DNA from: Archivesica marissinica
Taxonomy: Eukaryota > Mollusca > Bivalvia > Venerida > Vesicomyidae
Length of the DNA: 64,000 nt
Assembly: GCA_014843695.1 (NCBI GenBank)
Contig: CM026393.1
Coordinates: 2,636,615 to 2,700,614 of the forward strand
Direction of reading: 5' to 3'
In this document: positions 1-10,223 of the stretch, piece after piece
Position numbering within the stretch: the stretch's first letter is position 1
Layout of the letters: each line of letters starts with the position of its first letter
Position numbers and translations under genes: made by a program
The notes under the pieces: generated by a model
Databases searched by the model: none
What the model saw: the letters and a program-made list of their open reading frames with translations, nothing else
Told to the model about the DNA's origin: nothing

Positions 1-1
1 T

Positions 2-2402
2 GGTGTCAAAACTGAAACATTGTTTGGAATGATGGAAGTTGACTTGCAAGTACCAGACGAATGGGGAAATAATTGTCAACAGAATACTGATATACAGCCA
101 AAAGAATATTTTGAAGAGATGTGCCCGATATTCTGCAACTAGGATGTTGGGTTTGAACATATCGGAATCCATATGCAGGATCATGTTCGAGAACATGGAC
201 TGTCGGACACACCTCGTCGGCTACTCGTGGGTGGGACGAAAGCCCGACACATTTTACTGGCCACTCCTCTCCTAAAATGGTACCTGGATCACGGTATGCA
301 CATCACAACAATATATCAAGTGATCGAGTATCGGAAGATGACTTGTTTCGACAACTTCGTAGAAGAGGTCAGCGAAGCTAGAAGAGCCGGCGATAAGTCT
401 AAGGACCTAAGTATCATCGCCGATACTATGAAACGCATAGGTAATAGCGGGTGAGTACCAGATAATCTTATGTATACATAGTATCGAATTGGCTAACTAT
501 AAATTGTGTATTGAGATATTTAGATTGTGCATAGAAAGAACTAGGAGTAATAAAAATGTTAGTCTTTAAATTCAGGGTATTTACTTGGAATGACATGTGT
601 GTAAACTTTAATAACGAAAGCTGGTGTTCATATTGTATACTGCGAATACCATTTCCCAACTAATTTGATACTGTTGGTACTCACTAAACTGTATGATACT
701 ATTAACACATGAAAATGCATGTATATTATTACTAAATATTTTATAACACTCACACAACATACTCATATGACTTGTAATCACTGATATATATTTCACAAAT
801 CTTAGTTCTTCAGGTTTGGATCTCTCATAATGGATAAAACAAAACACCGGCACATTCGTTATGTTGAAGGGGGAGAATAAAGCATGTTATGAGGTCAACA
901 ATCCTCGATTCAGAGACAGCACCTGCCTCGATGAAGAAGACCAATATTATGAGATAGAGTCTGCCAAAGGTCGAATCAACCAGGACTTGCCCATACAACC
1001 GGGGATATTTCATCATCCAAAATGCCAAGTTGAAGATGCTGGAATGGTATTATGACTTTCTAGATAAATATGTCGACCGAGCAGACTTTGAGTACATCGA
1101 AATGGACACGGTAAATAGTTTTATTATTTAGCATTATATGTAGACCACGTACTCATTCATGTTATTCAACATAACTTTGAATCCCAGGCAGCTGTGTTGA
1201 ACTTTCAAACATGTTTAATCAATACATGTTCTTTTTGACGATTTGTTCCAAATGATATTACCTCTAATGTCAATCCCTTGGGGAGTATTGGGTCTACTGG
1301 TGGAAACCTTAGGATAGTATCATAATGGACTTCAATTAACAGAAATGCTGTTGACTATGACGTTAAACCCATTGAAATCAGAATAAATATGTATAGTACA
1401 ACAAACATTGATAATTACAATATAAGTATCAAATACAATTTCAGGACTCTGCGTATATGGCCATATCAGCATCGAGTTTGGATCAAGTTATAAAACCGGA
1501 GAGGAAAGCGGAATACAAACGTGAACCGATGGGTCTGTGCGATGATAAATACAACCCAATAGGGGATCGATGGTTGCCTTTGACATGTTGTTCAAAGCAC
1601 GCTATTTTTGACAAAAGATTGCCTGTACTATTCAAAACAGAGTATGAGGGAGACAGTATGATTGGACTCTGTTCAAAGACATATGTAGTCAGCAAGACAG
1701 TTCCATCAAAGTGCGTCTCTGCTAACATCGCTGCCTATCAACTGACCAGGAAGGCAAAAGGATTGAAAACACGACGCATTAGGAAATCTGCCTTGAGGAC
1801 TATCGAATGCAAATTTAGTTCAAAAGGTGAATATGCCTACTGAAAGTATATAATCACAGATGTGTTCACTACCAGGTATGCAACTGACTTCAGTAAGCAG
1901 TGGTATATGAGTTGGTGGGTTGAAGAAATGCATACGACTTCATCAAATTGTATAAGCACAAGCTAATCACATAATATGAAATTTCCCATAAGCTCAGTGG
2001 AAGCATGAAATGAAAATTCCCTCCCATACAATCCTAATATAATTATAATAATCGTGATAAATACATACATGTATATAATTCCATGTAAGTATTGAATAAA
2101 GATATTGTTGTTATCATTTCAGGTGTCTCAAAAGACTTGTCGCCGACCCACTGAATATTTTCAAGCGTGTGTTACGTACGGGTAAAGCCGGTTCCGGTCA
2201 CAATAACGGATTTAGGGTGCGAAACAATCGAATATTCACCTATCAACAAACTAGATGCGGGTTCTCCTACTTTTATTGTAAGAGGAGGGTATTAGATGAT
2301 GGAATTCATACAGTGCCATTGGATATTGTTGTGTGCCCTGTGAAGCCAACACACAAGCAAGTGGACGACACCACGAAAATGGATTTGATAGATGAGATAT
2401 AA
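2..2402 (+). pseudogene. Family B (viral/Polinton-type) DNA polymerase, multi-exon, 3' part, broken
   Basis: Four coding blocks joined by GT-AG introns read as the palm and C-terminal part of a family B DNA polymerase of the protein-primed/virus-like kind (DNA_pol_B_2-like) that is widespread in mollusc and cnidarian genomes. Exons are 1-450 (continuing before the window; donor GTGAGT at 451), 814-1110 (acceptor TTCTTCAG; donor GTAAAT), 1445-1826 (acceptor TTTCAG; donor GTGAAT) and 2123-2402 (acceptor ATTTCAG; stop at 2400-2402). Exon 1 ends in IADTMKRIGNSG, which continues into FGSLIMDK, the Kx3NSxYG motif. Exon 2 ends in EMDT and exon 3 opens DSAY, restoring the catalytic DTDS motif exactly across the intron. 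Downstream are FDKRLPVLFK, GLCSKTY and, in exon 4, FSYFYCKRRVLDDGIHTVPL. Lesions are an in-frame TAG at 140-142, extra-base frameshifts in G runs near 867-872 and 1003-1006, and a one-base loss in the A run near 2130-2133. It is either a decayed gene or one with homopolymer errors. The family call is from memory of conserved motifs. Confidence 0.8.
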
Positions 2403-3310
2403 CAGTTAATAGACATGTTTAAATAAGGACGCTCACTAAAATGTGTGACCTTTTGATACACGAATAGAAAACATGCGGTGATAATTGTCTAAGGATGCTA
2501 ATAGATGTGTTGACTACTAAACTTGGATAATGTTAATACATGTGGTTTTGCATAGTTCACTACAGGATTGGACATTTGAATATAATATGATGCACTGTGT
2601 TAATAGTGTTTTAGTGCTACACAAAGGTTTACCATTAATAATTTCACATAATTATATAACTATTGTTGTTGTTTGCGTGTCTTTGTTCCGAAAATATATA
2701 TATATGTTTCAAAATTGGTGACTTCTTAGAACTATACATCTAAAATTGTGTTTTATTAATTGAAATTTGGTTTTATCAAATGAAATTGAATTTTTATCAA
2801 ACGAATTGAACTGATATAATTATATTCAATTGAATTGGAATTTTGAAAATAAAATTGAACTTTTATAAAGCGAATTATAATTTATAACTTGAGAATGACA
2901 TTATATAAAAATGAAACTGGATCTTAAATCAAAGGAAAGTATACTTCTATTTTTATTTAAATTACAAACAATGTTTAGGAAACACAATTTTTTTCTGAAC
3001 AAAGATTTAAATTGTATTATACTACACATATTTAGAAACGCACACTCCAAGTTTCTAGCTAAAGTGGAAGTATATTTTTTCTCAAGAATTTTGTTATTAT
3101 TTAATTTTGTCAATCAATTATCTCGGACCGTAAATTCGCCAAACAATCATACCAAACGTGTTAAGTCACACCACATATTTAAAGTACATTTGATGGATAT
3201 TGTTGTTGAACGGCATTGTAGTCTGCAATATCATTGATATTGCCATGATGTGTAAAGAACATAATAATTGTACTTGTAAAGGATACAAAAGCTTTATTCA
3301 ATTCAATTCA
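2403..3310. other. AT-rich intergenic stretch, no gene seen
   Basis: No convincing gene. Positions 2750-2890 are very AT-rich, with irregular repeats of AAATTGAA/TTCAATT-type words. A 108-codon reading frame at 2911-3237 is low complexity and resembles nothing I know. At 3290-3310 a short (TTCAA)n run precedes the tail of the minus-strand LINE. Confidence 0.6.
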
Positions 3311-3487
3311 ATATAGAACAGAACAGAACAGAACATAAGTTTATTCATGACGTATACATAAGTACATAGTCATAATATATACATATAATTACATATAAAT
3401 AAACAAGTGATCAATAAAGCTATCGTATAGCTACTGTAATATAATTTAAAATAGAGGATGAACATTCTAGTTAGTTGTTTTGTGTAA

Positions 3488-5401
3488 TTAAGAAGACAAA
3501 GCGTTCAATATTGAGTTCCTATGGTTTAAAGCATTCTTAATAAATCGAGCCAAGCTTAATAAAACCTTTCTATTATCACTGTTCATTAATGAACACAATT
3601 TATACATACTTGGTCTCGTGTAGTAGTATTTTTTAATAAGTACTTTCCTCAAATATGAGTAACACGGACAAATTAAAATAAAGTGATACTCATCTTCAAT
3701 ATCTCTAACATTACAACATTGACAATAACGCTCATTTCTCTGTATTCTATTGTTAGAGAATCTACCAGTATGGATTCTAAGTGAATGGGCAGAAGTCCTT
3801 ATTCGGGTTATAAATAATCTCAAGTTGGAAGGTAATATATCCAAGTATGTTTCATAGCTAAAATCATGTTTACAATTATTATACAATTCGAGTACATTAC
3901 TAGATGACTTATTAGTAATCCAAGTTTGTATGAAACAATCAATAACCCGTTGCTTAAATATACATAAGAAATGATTAACATTGATATTACATGGGTTATT
4001 CCAGATATGTGAAAAACCATATTCGTCTAGTAATTGTTTAACATGTGTCAACCAATTATCATAACCATTATTACAATCAGACAATAATTGTGCATATAAT
4101 CGTTGAAGTATAATATTTTCCGAGTTGAAAACTTTAAGCCAATATTTAATTATACGTATGTAGCGTGATATGTATAGAGGATATCGCCCAAGCTCACCAT
4201 AAACAGCTGCATTACAAGTAGTGGTTCTAACATTTAGTATTTGTTTACAAAACTTTAAATGTATTCGCTCTATTTCTTTAGATTTTGTAAAGCCCCAAAT
4301 TTCCGATGAATAGTTTAATATTGAACCAACAAAAGCATCGAATAGCTGACATAACGTTTTCGGTTTAAGTTTGTATTTCTTACAATTAGAAGTCAAATAA
4401 TTCAGTGCTTTCAAAGCTTTGCCGGATATATATTGTTGATTTAGGTTAAAATTGCCCGTGTAATTTAAAACTGTGCCAAGATAATTAAAATCGTTAACAA
4501 CTTCAATAATTTCGTCATTGTAGGACCAGTTTTCGCTTAAAAATACTTTACCCCTATTTCTAAAGACCATTACTTTAGTTTTACTAGTATTGACTTCTAA
4601 TCCCCACTTACTACAATAATCATGTAATAAATTAAAACTATGTTGAAGCTCTTGTGCGGTTTTACCGAGAATGACCATGTCATCTGCAAATAATAATAAA
4701 ATAAGTACGATATCCTCAATACATATCCCTGCGTTAATATCGTCCTGCATAAACAACTCCAAATCCTCCACGAACAGAGAGAACAGGACAGGCGACATTA
4801 TCTCCCCTTGTCTTAACCCAACTGCATATTGAAAATATTCTGAATAATTACCACAATGGCGTACACAAGATTTTACCTTTTGATACATGTCTCTAATGAC
4901 CCTTAACAGTTTACCTTGAATACCAATATTATATAACTTTAACCACAGACCATTTCTATAAATATAATCAAAACAACGTTTCATATCAACATAGCCGACA
5001 TATAATCTTTTGTTTTCATTCAGATATTTCTTAACAATACTGTGTAATATAAAAATAGCATCGGTAGTGGAACATCCTTTTCTAAAGCCGAATTGAGAGT
5101 CTGATAAAATATTATTATTATCACAAAAGGTAACGATTCGTTTATTTAAAATTGAGGTAAACACCTTGGATAAACAGCTTACTAAAGTAATACCACGATA
5201 ATTAGTTAACATAGTTGCATCGCCCTTTTTATATAAAGGAATAATAGTGCCCTCCGTCCATTTATCCGGGAAGTAACCAGAGTCAAGAATTGCATTAAAT
5301 ACGTCAGATATATGAGAAGACAATATATCAATACTCTCTACTAAATAATCATTTAATATTGCATCACTACCAGCCGACTTTTCACGCTTCAAACATTTCA
5401 C
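3488..5401 (-). CDS. LINE-1 ORF2 reverse transcriptase, long open part
   Basis: A reading frame of 637 codons encodes the reverse transcriptase of LINE-1. Recognisable in order are AGSDAILNDYLVE (RT start), PLYKKGD and NYRGITLVS (RT1-2 region), QFGFRKGCSTTDAIF, YVDMKRCFDYI (motif A region), GLRQGEIMSPVLFSLF, the catalytic FADD at 4679-4690, WGLEVNTSKTKVMVFRN, FNYLGT and YGELGRYPLY. A C-terminal cysteine/histidine cluster follows (CQCCN...DEYHFILIC). The protein would copy LINE RNA at the nicked target site. The listed first codon is not a real start: the frame continues upstream in register to an in-frame TAA at 5513-5515. Beyond it the RT N-terminal linker continues to about 5765 (ERLKHAKPKQFWNFF). 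With the 5' half missing and that stop, the copy is inactive, although the 637 codons are otherwise uninterrupted. Confidence 0.85.
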   Translation of the reverse strand: MKCLKREKSAGSDAILNDYLVESIDILSSHISDVFNAILDSGYFPDKWTEGTIIPLYKKGDATMLTNYRGITLVSCLSKVFTSILNKRIVTFCDNNNILSDSQFGFRKGCSTTDAIFILHSIVKKYLNENKRLYVGYVDMKRCFDYIYRNGLWLKLYNIGIQGKLLRVIRDMYQKVKSCVRHCGNYSEYFQYAVGLRQGEIMSPVLFSLFVEDLELFMQDDINAGICIEDIVLILLLFADDMVILGKTAQELQHSFNLLHDYCSKWGLEVNTSKTKVMVFRNRGKVFLSENWSYNDEIIEVVNDFNYLGTVLNYTGNFNLNQQYISGKALKALNYLTSNCKKYKLKPKTLCQLFDAFVGSILNYSSEIWGFTKSKEIERIHLKFCKQILNVRTTTCNAAVYGELGRYPLYISRYIRIIKYWLKVFNSENIILQRLYAQLLSDCNNGYDNWLTHVKQLLDEYGFSHIWNNPCNINVNHFLCIFKQRVIDCFIQTWITNKSSSNVLELYNNCKHDFSYETYLDILPSNLRLFITRIRTSAHSLRIHTGRFSNNRIQRNERYCQCCNVRDIEDEYHFILICPCYSYLRKVLIKKYYYTRPSMYKLCSLMNSDNRKVLLSLARFIKNALNHRNSILNALSS

Positions 5402-5770
5402 AGCATCAATAACTTCTTGGGCAGAAATATAATTATCTAGCTCATCAAAATTACAATTTAAATCATTAAAATCCTGTGTATTACAAAAATCTTCCGCCTC
5501 AGCATTATTACATTACGTATCTGCGCTCAAACAGGCAAAATAATGTTTAAAGTCCTCGAGCGAAATAGATTTACTAGTATTTGTACATTTCTTTTTAAAA
5601 AAATTCCAAAATTGTTTTGGTTTAGCATGTTTTAGCCGCTCTATATCATTAATCTTTTTGGCTTCAAATAATTGACGTTTTCTACGGCATAACTTCTTAT
5701 AATCTTTCTTATATTTACAAAACTGCTCCCGACTACACTCAGATTTTAATCTATTAAAAACATATATATA
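5402..5770 (-). pseudogene. LINE-1 ORF2 linker before RT, with nonsense codon
   Basis: Same frame as the long RT segment. It reads through an acidic spacer, then an in-frame TAA (5513-5515), then the basic linker typical between endonuclease and RT. The linker includes KKDYKKLCRRKRQLFEAKK and ERLKHAKPKQFWNFFKKK, matching KSPRKFWKYMNKFKKK in LINE-2. Similarity ends near 5765-5770 in an AT run, which is the truncation point of the insertion. Confidence 0.75.
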
Positions 5771-5925
5771 TTTATTATCTGGTGTATAATAACAATGAAC
5801 ATAAGCTATGAACAGATTTATGACTTTTATCAGTGTTGACCATATTCAATAATTCACAGTTTGAATGGCAATGTAGTTGAAATTATAGTAATCTGTGCTA
5901 ATTATGTGTTAGTCTATAATCCACT

Positions 5926-6675
5926 ATGACACAGAACATGACGTTGATGGATAATAGGGTCACTTCACTTGAATCAACAGTTCGTGAAAGTAACAGCAAA
6001 TTGGTGGAGATTGAGGCTAGTCGTGCAATGGATTCCCAAACCTGTGACGATATTACGGCTAAACAGGCTATTATTGATTCGGCATTAAAAGGTGAGCGTG
6101 ATCGTATGAAAAAGATGTCCGATGACTACGAGACTTTGAAGAAAAACAACTCCAGCCTACCGATGAGATTGTTGACCTACAATCCCGATGAGATTGTTGA
6201 CCTACAATCCCGATCTATGAGAGACAACTTATTGTTCTTCGGAATTCCGGAATGCTCCACTTTAGATGAGAGAAAAGTCGAACAATGTGAAGAAAAAATA
6301 TTTCATTTTCTCACTACCACACTTGAAATAGCCGATGCTCGTGAAAAAATCAAGATCGATCGGGCCCACCGTATTGGCTTCTACACCCGTGATAAGACAC
6401 GTCCTGTTGTCGTTAAATTTAACTATTTCCCCGATAAACAAACTGTAAAACAACGTGTGCGTGAGGTGCTCAAGGATCATCCTCAACCAGCCCCCTTCCG
6501 CGTAGGAGATCAATTCCCGAAAGCTATCCAGGAGAAACGTAAGAAGCTAATCCCCACCATGGTTGCTGCCAAGCGCGATGGTAAGATAGCCGTGTTACCT
6601 TATGATAAACTGTACATTCAAGGGGAAATGTTCACCGTTGACACGGTGGCACGTGCCGGCTATAATAACAGCTAG
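5926..6675 (+). CDS. LINE-2 ORF1 protein (L1-type RNA-binding protein)
   Basis: The frame has 249 codons from the ATG at 5926. Residues 1-80 are a heptad-like coiled coil (LMDNRVTSLESTV and on), the trimerisation segment. Residues about 90-175 contain RSMRDNLLFFGIPE and RAHRIG, the RRM-like core. Residues about 175-240 contain FRVGDQFPKAIQEKRKKLIP and DKLYIQGEMF, the C-terminal RNA-binding domain of L1 ORF1/Transposase_22 proteins. The likely role is RNA packaging and chaperoning for LINE RNA in cytoplasmic RNPs. A perfect 25-bp tandem duplication (6161-6210) lies just before the RRM: the second copy reads DEIVDLQSR in frame and the first is read out of frame. The TAG stop at 6673-6675 is followed without gap, in the same frame, by ORF2. 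Confidence 0.85.
   Translation: MTQNMTLMDNRVTSLESTVRESNSKLVEIEASRAMDSQTCDDITAKQAIIDSALKGERDRMKKMSDDYETLKKNNSSLPMRLLTYNPDEIVDLQSRSMRDNLLFFGIPECSTLDERKVEQCEEKIFHFLTTTLEIADAREKIKIDRAHRIGFYTRDKTRPVVVKFNYFPDKQTVKQRVREVLKDHPQPAPFRVGDQFPKAIQEKRKKLIPTMVAAKRDGKIAVLPYDKLYIQGEMFTVDTVARAGYNNS
6161..6210 (+). repeat. 25-bp perfect tandem duplication inside LINE-2 ORF1
   Basis: The blocks 6161-6185 and 6186-6210 are identical and are followed by the first bases of a third copy (CGAT). The unit is not a multiple of three, yet the frame stays open on both sides. This implies that a compensating single-base change was present in the ancestor or came with the duplication. Confidence 0.95.
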
Positions 6676-7830
6676 GGAGTTACACAGAAACAGTTATCTT
6701 TTCTTCTCTGGAATGTACAGGGTATCCAATCTAAATTAAATGACTGTGATTTTTTAAATTTTGTTTCTGATTATGACATACTCTTATTAACGGAGACATG
6801 GAATTCTAGAATATCAAATATAAACATTGATGGATACGAGTGTTTTGAATGTCCTAGACCGAAAATTAACCACAGAGCTAAACGTAGCAGTGGTGGTGTT
6901 ATTGTTTACTACAAGGAAATGTACAGAAATGCTCTAGAACTAGTTAGCTTAAACATAAAAGGAGTTATATGGTTCAAGCTGAAAAAGGAATTTCTAACCT
7001 CTGAAAATGATATTTATATTTGTACCTGTTATATTCCTCCAGCGGATTCAGCTGTATCTAGAAATGTTAATTCCAATATGTTCGAGTTCGACTTTTTAGA
7101 AACCTTGAATACAGAGATTAGAAAATATTATGACCGTGGTGAGGTATTCCTGTTAGGTGACCTGAATTCTCGCACGGGGGAACATCCCGATTTTGTGTCT
7201 GATATACATTTGGACCGTTATATTGATATGCCCCAAAATATAGGTCACAGATCAAATTTACCTGCGCGGGTAAATCAAGATAAGCACTTAAATCCGTTCG
7301 GGTCAAAACTTTTAACGCTTTGTAAAGAGAATAATTTATATATTTGTAATGGTCGGCTAGAGCCTGGTTACTCTACTTTTCATTCACTTCATAGAAATAT
7401 GCCTGTAGCTAGTACAGTGGATTATTTGATTACTAGCTACGATAATTTTAAATACATTTCTAATATGTGTGTTATGGATATGACCGAATTTTCGGACCAT
7501 TGTCCTGTAACATTTTCTCTTGATTTTAATGTATCATTAAAAGATATAAATATGAATGCATCGTATGAAAAGATAATATGGAATACAGCTGAAAAAGATA
7601 AGTTTCTGAATATACTCCATAGCAAAACTGAATATTTCGATGATGTTACCAACAAGCTGCAATCACGTGATATTGATATAAATCAATGTTTACGTACATT
7701 TTCTGATTTAGTACAAACCGTATCCCATCAAAGCTTTGGAAAAACATTTTCAAATAAATCTAAGCCAAAAATGAAGTCACTTTGGTTTAATGCTGATTGT
7801 CGTGAAGCAAAAGCTAGATTCCTACAGTCT
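6676..7830 (+). pseudogene. LINE-2 ORF2, APE-type endonuclease domain
   Basis: The frame is open immediately after the ORF1 TAG and in the same frame. It begins at the EN signature LLWNVQGIQSKL (from about 6706), then LLLTETW (catalytic Glu), the TCYIPP region, FLLGDLNSRTG (GDxN catalytic pair) and SDHCPVTF (terminal catalytic SDH). All expected active-site residues are present. The domain nicks the genomic target to prime reverse transcription. The first ATG (6919) lies well after the WNVQG motif, so an ATG start there would remove an essential part of the domain. Translation must therefore start at a non-ATG codon, or by readthrough or reinitiation at the ORF1 stop. A frameshift near 7825-7835 separates this part from the RT. 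Confidence 0.8.
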
Positions 7831-8637
7831 AAAACGTTTACTGTTATCAAATAAGTCTACTGAAAATAAAGCTGCTTTTCTAAGATGCAGAAGTGAATTT
7901 GCTAAGATAAAACGACACTCTAAATATCAATTTTATAACAAAGAAAAAGTTAGATTGTCAGAATTGAGTACAAAATCACCTCGGAAATTTTGGAAATATA
8001 TGAATAAATTCAAGAAAAAAGATAAAAAGGCCAATGATGTTAGTTTAGATGATTTTGCTAGTTATTTTTCTGGAATGTCTAACTTATCCAATGATCAATC
8101 TAATCTTGAGTTTGATGAAAGTTCCCGTGATGAAACTGTTATTATTGACTCATTAGATGCTCCTTTTACTGTTGACGAAATAAAAAAGACTATTTCGCTT
8201 TTAAATAGAAATAAAAGTTGTGATTATGACAACAATGTAGCCGACTTTTTCATTGATGCCAACGATTTTATTTCACCATATTTATGTTTTATATTTAATA
8301 AAATTTATGAGTCTGGAAAATATCCTGAGGCTTGGTCTAAAGGTATAATTGTACCAATTTATAAGAAAGGTGATGTAAATGTTCCTTCAAATTATAGAGG
8401 GATAACATTAATAAATGTTACTGCTAAAATAGTTTCTTTAGCTTTAAGAAATATAATTAATAAATGGTGTGAAAATGAACAAGTGTTTAATGATGTACAA
8501 TATGGTTTTCGTGATAATCGTTCTACAGCTGATGCTATATTTTTATTGCATTCAATTATTCAAAAGGTCCTATTAAGAAAAGCGAAACTATGGTGTGCTT
8601 TTATTGATTACCAACGCGCATTTGATACTGTTATCTA
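7830..8637 (+). pseudogene. LINE-2 ORF2, linker and N-terminal RT fingers
   Basis: This is the second frame of ORF2. It contains the basic linker (KSPRKFWKYMNKFKKKDK), then RT motifs WSKGIIVPIYKKGD, NYRGITLINV, QYGFRDNRSTADAIF and FIDYQRAFDTVI (motif A). The frame is lost near 8637, just after motif A, by a single-base indel, and coding resumes in another frame. Confidence 0.8.
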
Positions 8638-9219
8638 CGGGATGCATTGTGGGTAAAATTGGTGCAATCGGGAGTCAGCTGTAAAATGATTAACATGATT
8701 AAAGGTATTTACAATGATGTTAAATGTTGTGTGAAAATATCATCTAGTATGTCTATGTCTGATTTTTTTGATGTGACATTAGGATTAAAACAAGGTGAAC
8801 CGTTATCTCCCTTGTTATTTATATTGTTCATCAATGATATTGTTGCTAATATAGATTTAGATGCTATGGTGGATAAAGATATTGAGTTATTGTCAATGTA
8901 CCTAGTATTATTTGCTGATGATATTGTATTATTTACAACAGACCCAGGCAGTCTTCAGTCTCAATTGAATAACGTTTACCAATATTCCTCTAAATGGGGA
9001 CTCAAAATAAATGTTAATAAAACAAAAGTCTGTATATTTGAAAAACGTAAAAGGAATCATGGTATTGATTTCTTCATTAATGGGGAAAATATTGATATTG
9101 TGGATGAATTTACATATTTAGGTATTAAATTTACATATACGGGTAACTTATCAGGAGCTGTTAAGACACTATCTGACCAAGCCCTTAGGGCATATCATAA
9201 TCTTCTCACACTATTTGAG
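8637..9219 (+). pseudogene. LINE-2 ORF2, RT palm with catalytic FADD
   Basis: The RT continues in the first frame: LWVKLVQSGVS, GLKQGEPLSPLLFILFINDI, catalytic FADD at 8911-8922, WGLKINVNKTKVCIFEK and FTYLGIKFTYTGN. It ends at an in-frame TGA near 9220 caused by another small indel. The catalytic residues are intact, so the loss of function here is by frame only. Confidence 0.8.
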
Positions 9220-10087
9220 TAAAACTGGATATTAAAACCAAACTACAACTTTTTGACTCAATGATAGTCCCTATTCTCTTATATGGCTCCAAAGTATGGG
9301 GTGTTTACAATTATAAAGAGGTAGATAAAATACACTTGAAATTTTGTAAATATGTATTAGGAGTTCGTACTCAGACACCAAATAATGCAATATATGGTGA
9401 GCTGGGAAGATTTCCACTATCTGTCATAGCAAAAGAGAGATCTATTAAATTTTGGTTAAAGATAAAGCATTCAATTGAATCACCATTGTGTAATATGTAT
9501 ATTGATCAGTGTAACAATCTTAATGGTACCTGTTGGTCGAGCCGTATTAATTCTATAATTGATCACTTAGGTTTTTCATATTTATTGAATGACTTTGATA
9601 ACACTATGAATTATTTCCCTTTGTTAAGACGAAGACTACGTGATCAGTTCATTCAAGATTGGAATGCTTCAATAAATACTATCTCAAAATTAGATTATTA
9701 TAAGAGATTTAAAGATTCATTCGGATATGAGAAATATTTAGATATAATTTCCAATGATTCATTTAGAAAACAGTTTACTTATCTCAGATTGTGTTCCCAT
9801 AGTTTAGAAATTGAATTAGGTAGATATATTGGATTAGATAGAGAAACTCGTGTATGCAAGCTGTGTAATGGTAATGTCGTGGAGTCTGAATTTCATTTTC
9901 TGTTATGTTGTACAAGATATTCTGACATTCGAAATAAATATTTAGGTACATATCATGGCCTACAGTAAATAAGTTTAATGCCATGATGTCTTCTAGCAAA
10001 AAAGGTCATTTATTTAATATATCAAAGTTTGTTAATGAAGCTTTTAAAATTCGTAAAGATACCCTTGAAAATTTGACTGTTTTGTAA
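9220..10087 (+). pseudogene. LINE-2 ORF2, C-terminal region with CxxC...H...C cluster
   Basis: The third frame starts VKLDIKTKLQLFDSM, then VPILLYGSKVWGVY and YGELGRFPLSVIA. The zinc-knuckle-like CKLCNGNVVESEFHFLLCC follows. A further frameshift near 9955 moves the last 45 or so codons (VNKFNAMMSSSKKGHLF and on) to another frame, which ends at TAA 10085-10087. The 3' UTR is 10088-10201. Confidence 0.75.
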
Positions 10088-10201
10088 ATACTTTCCTATA
10101 ATGTATTTGTGATGTTGAATGTAATTATATTTGTTGTATTTGCCATACTTTATATTGTATTTGTTAATGGCCATATGCAAATTGTATTTTGCAGATTTTG
10201 C

Positions 10202-10223
10202 CAAATAAACTTGAAACTTGAAA
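10202..10223 (+). terminator. LINE-2 3' end: poly(A) signal plus TTGAAAC repeats
   Basis: AAATAAAC is followed by two perfect copies of TTGAAAC. Short terminal repeats of this kind mark the 3' end of many LINEs that do not use poly(A), and they define the right edge of the insertion. Confidence 0.7.

Larger units (their letters stand above)
3311..5770 (-). mobile_element. LINE-1: 5'-truncated non-LTR retrotransposon (ORF2 RT part)
   Basis: This minus-strand copy retains only the endonuclease-RT linker, the reverse transcriptase and the C-terminal zinc-knuckle region. The 3' end carries AATAAA followed by a short tandem tail of TGTTC units (seen as GAACA repeats at 3316-3335), which is typical of LINEs that end in short repeats rather than poly(A). 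Coding similarity stops near 5770, so the 5' part is truncated. No clear target site duplication was found. It lies head-to-head with LINE-2. The RT resembles that of LINE-2 (shared YGELGR motif, same C-terminal CxxC...H...C cluster), so both belong to one superfamily but not one subfamily. Confidence 0.85.
5780..10223 (+). mobile_element. LINE-2: near full-length L1/Tx1-like LINE, frameshifted
   Basis: The element holds ORF1 (5926-6675), ORF2 (6676-10087) and a short 3' UTR ending in AAATAAAC plus two TTGAAAC units (10202-10223). ORF1 has the coiled coil, RRM and C-terminal domain order of L1-type ORF1 proteins. ORF2 has an APE-type endonuclease, RT and a terminal CxxC...H...C cluster. The exact 5' end is uncertain. 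The 5' UTR is at most about 145 bp and directly faces the 5' end of LINE-1. No target site duplication could be fixed. ORF2 has at least four frameshifts (near 7830, 8637, 9220 and 9955), so this copy is dead. Clade assignment rests on ORF1 and needs a tree. Confidence 0.85.

Noticed and set aside
2911..3237. 108-codon reading frame
   Set aside because: AT-rich composition, no known motif, no neighbouring support.
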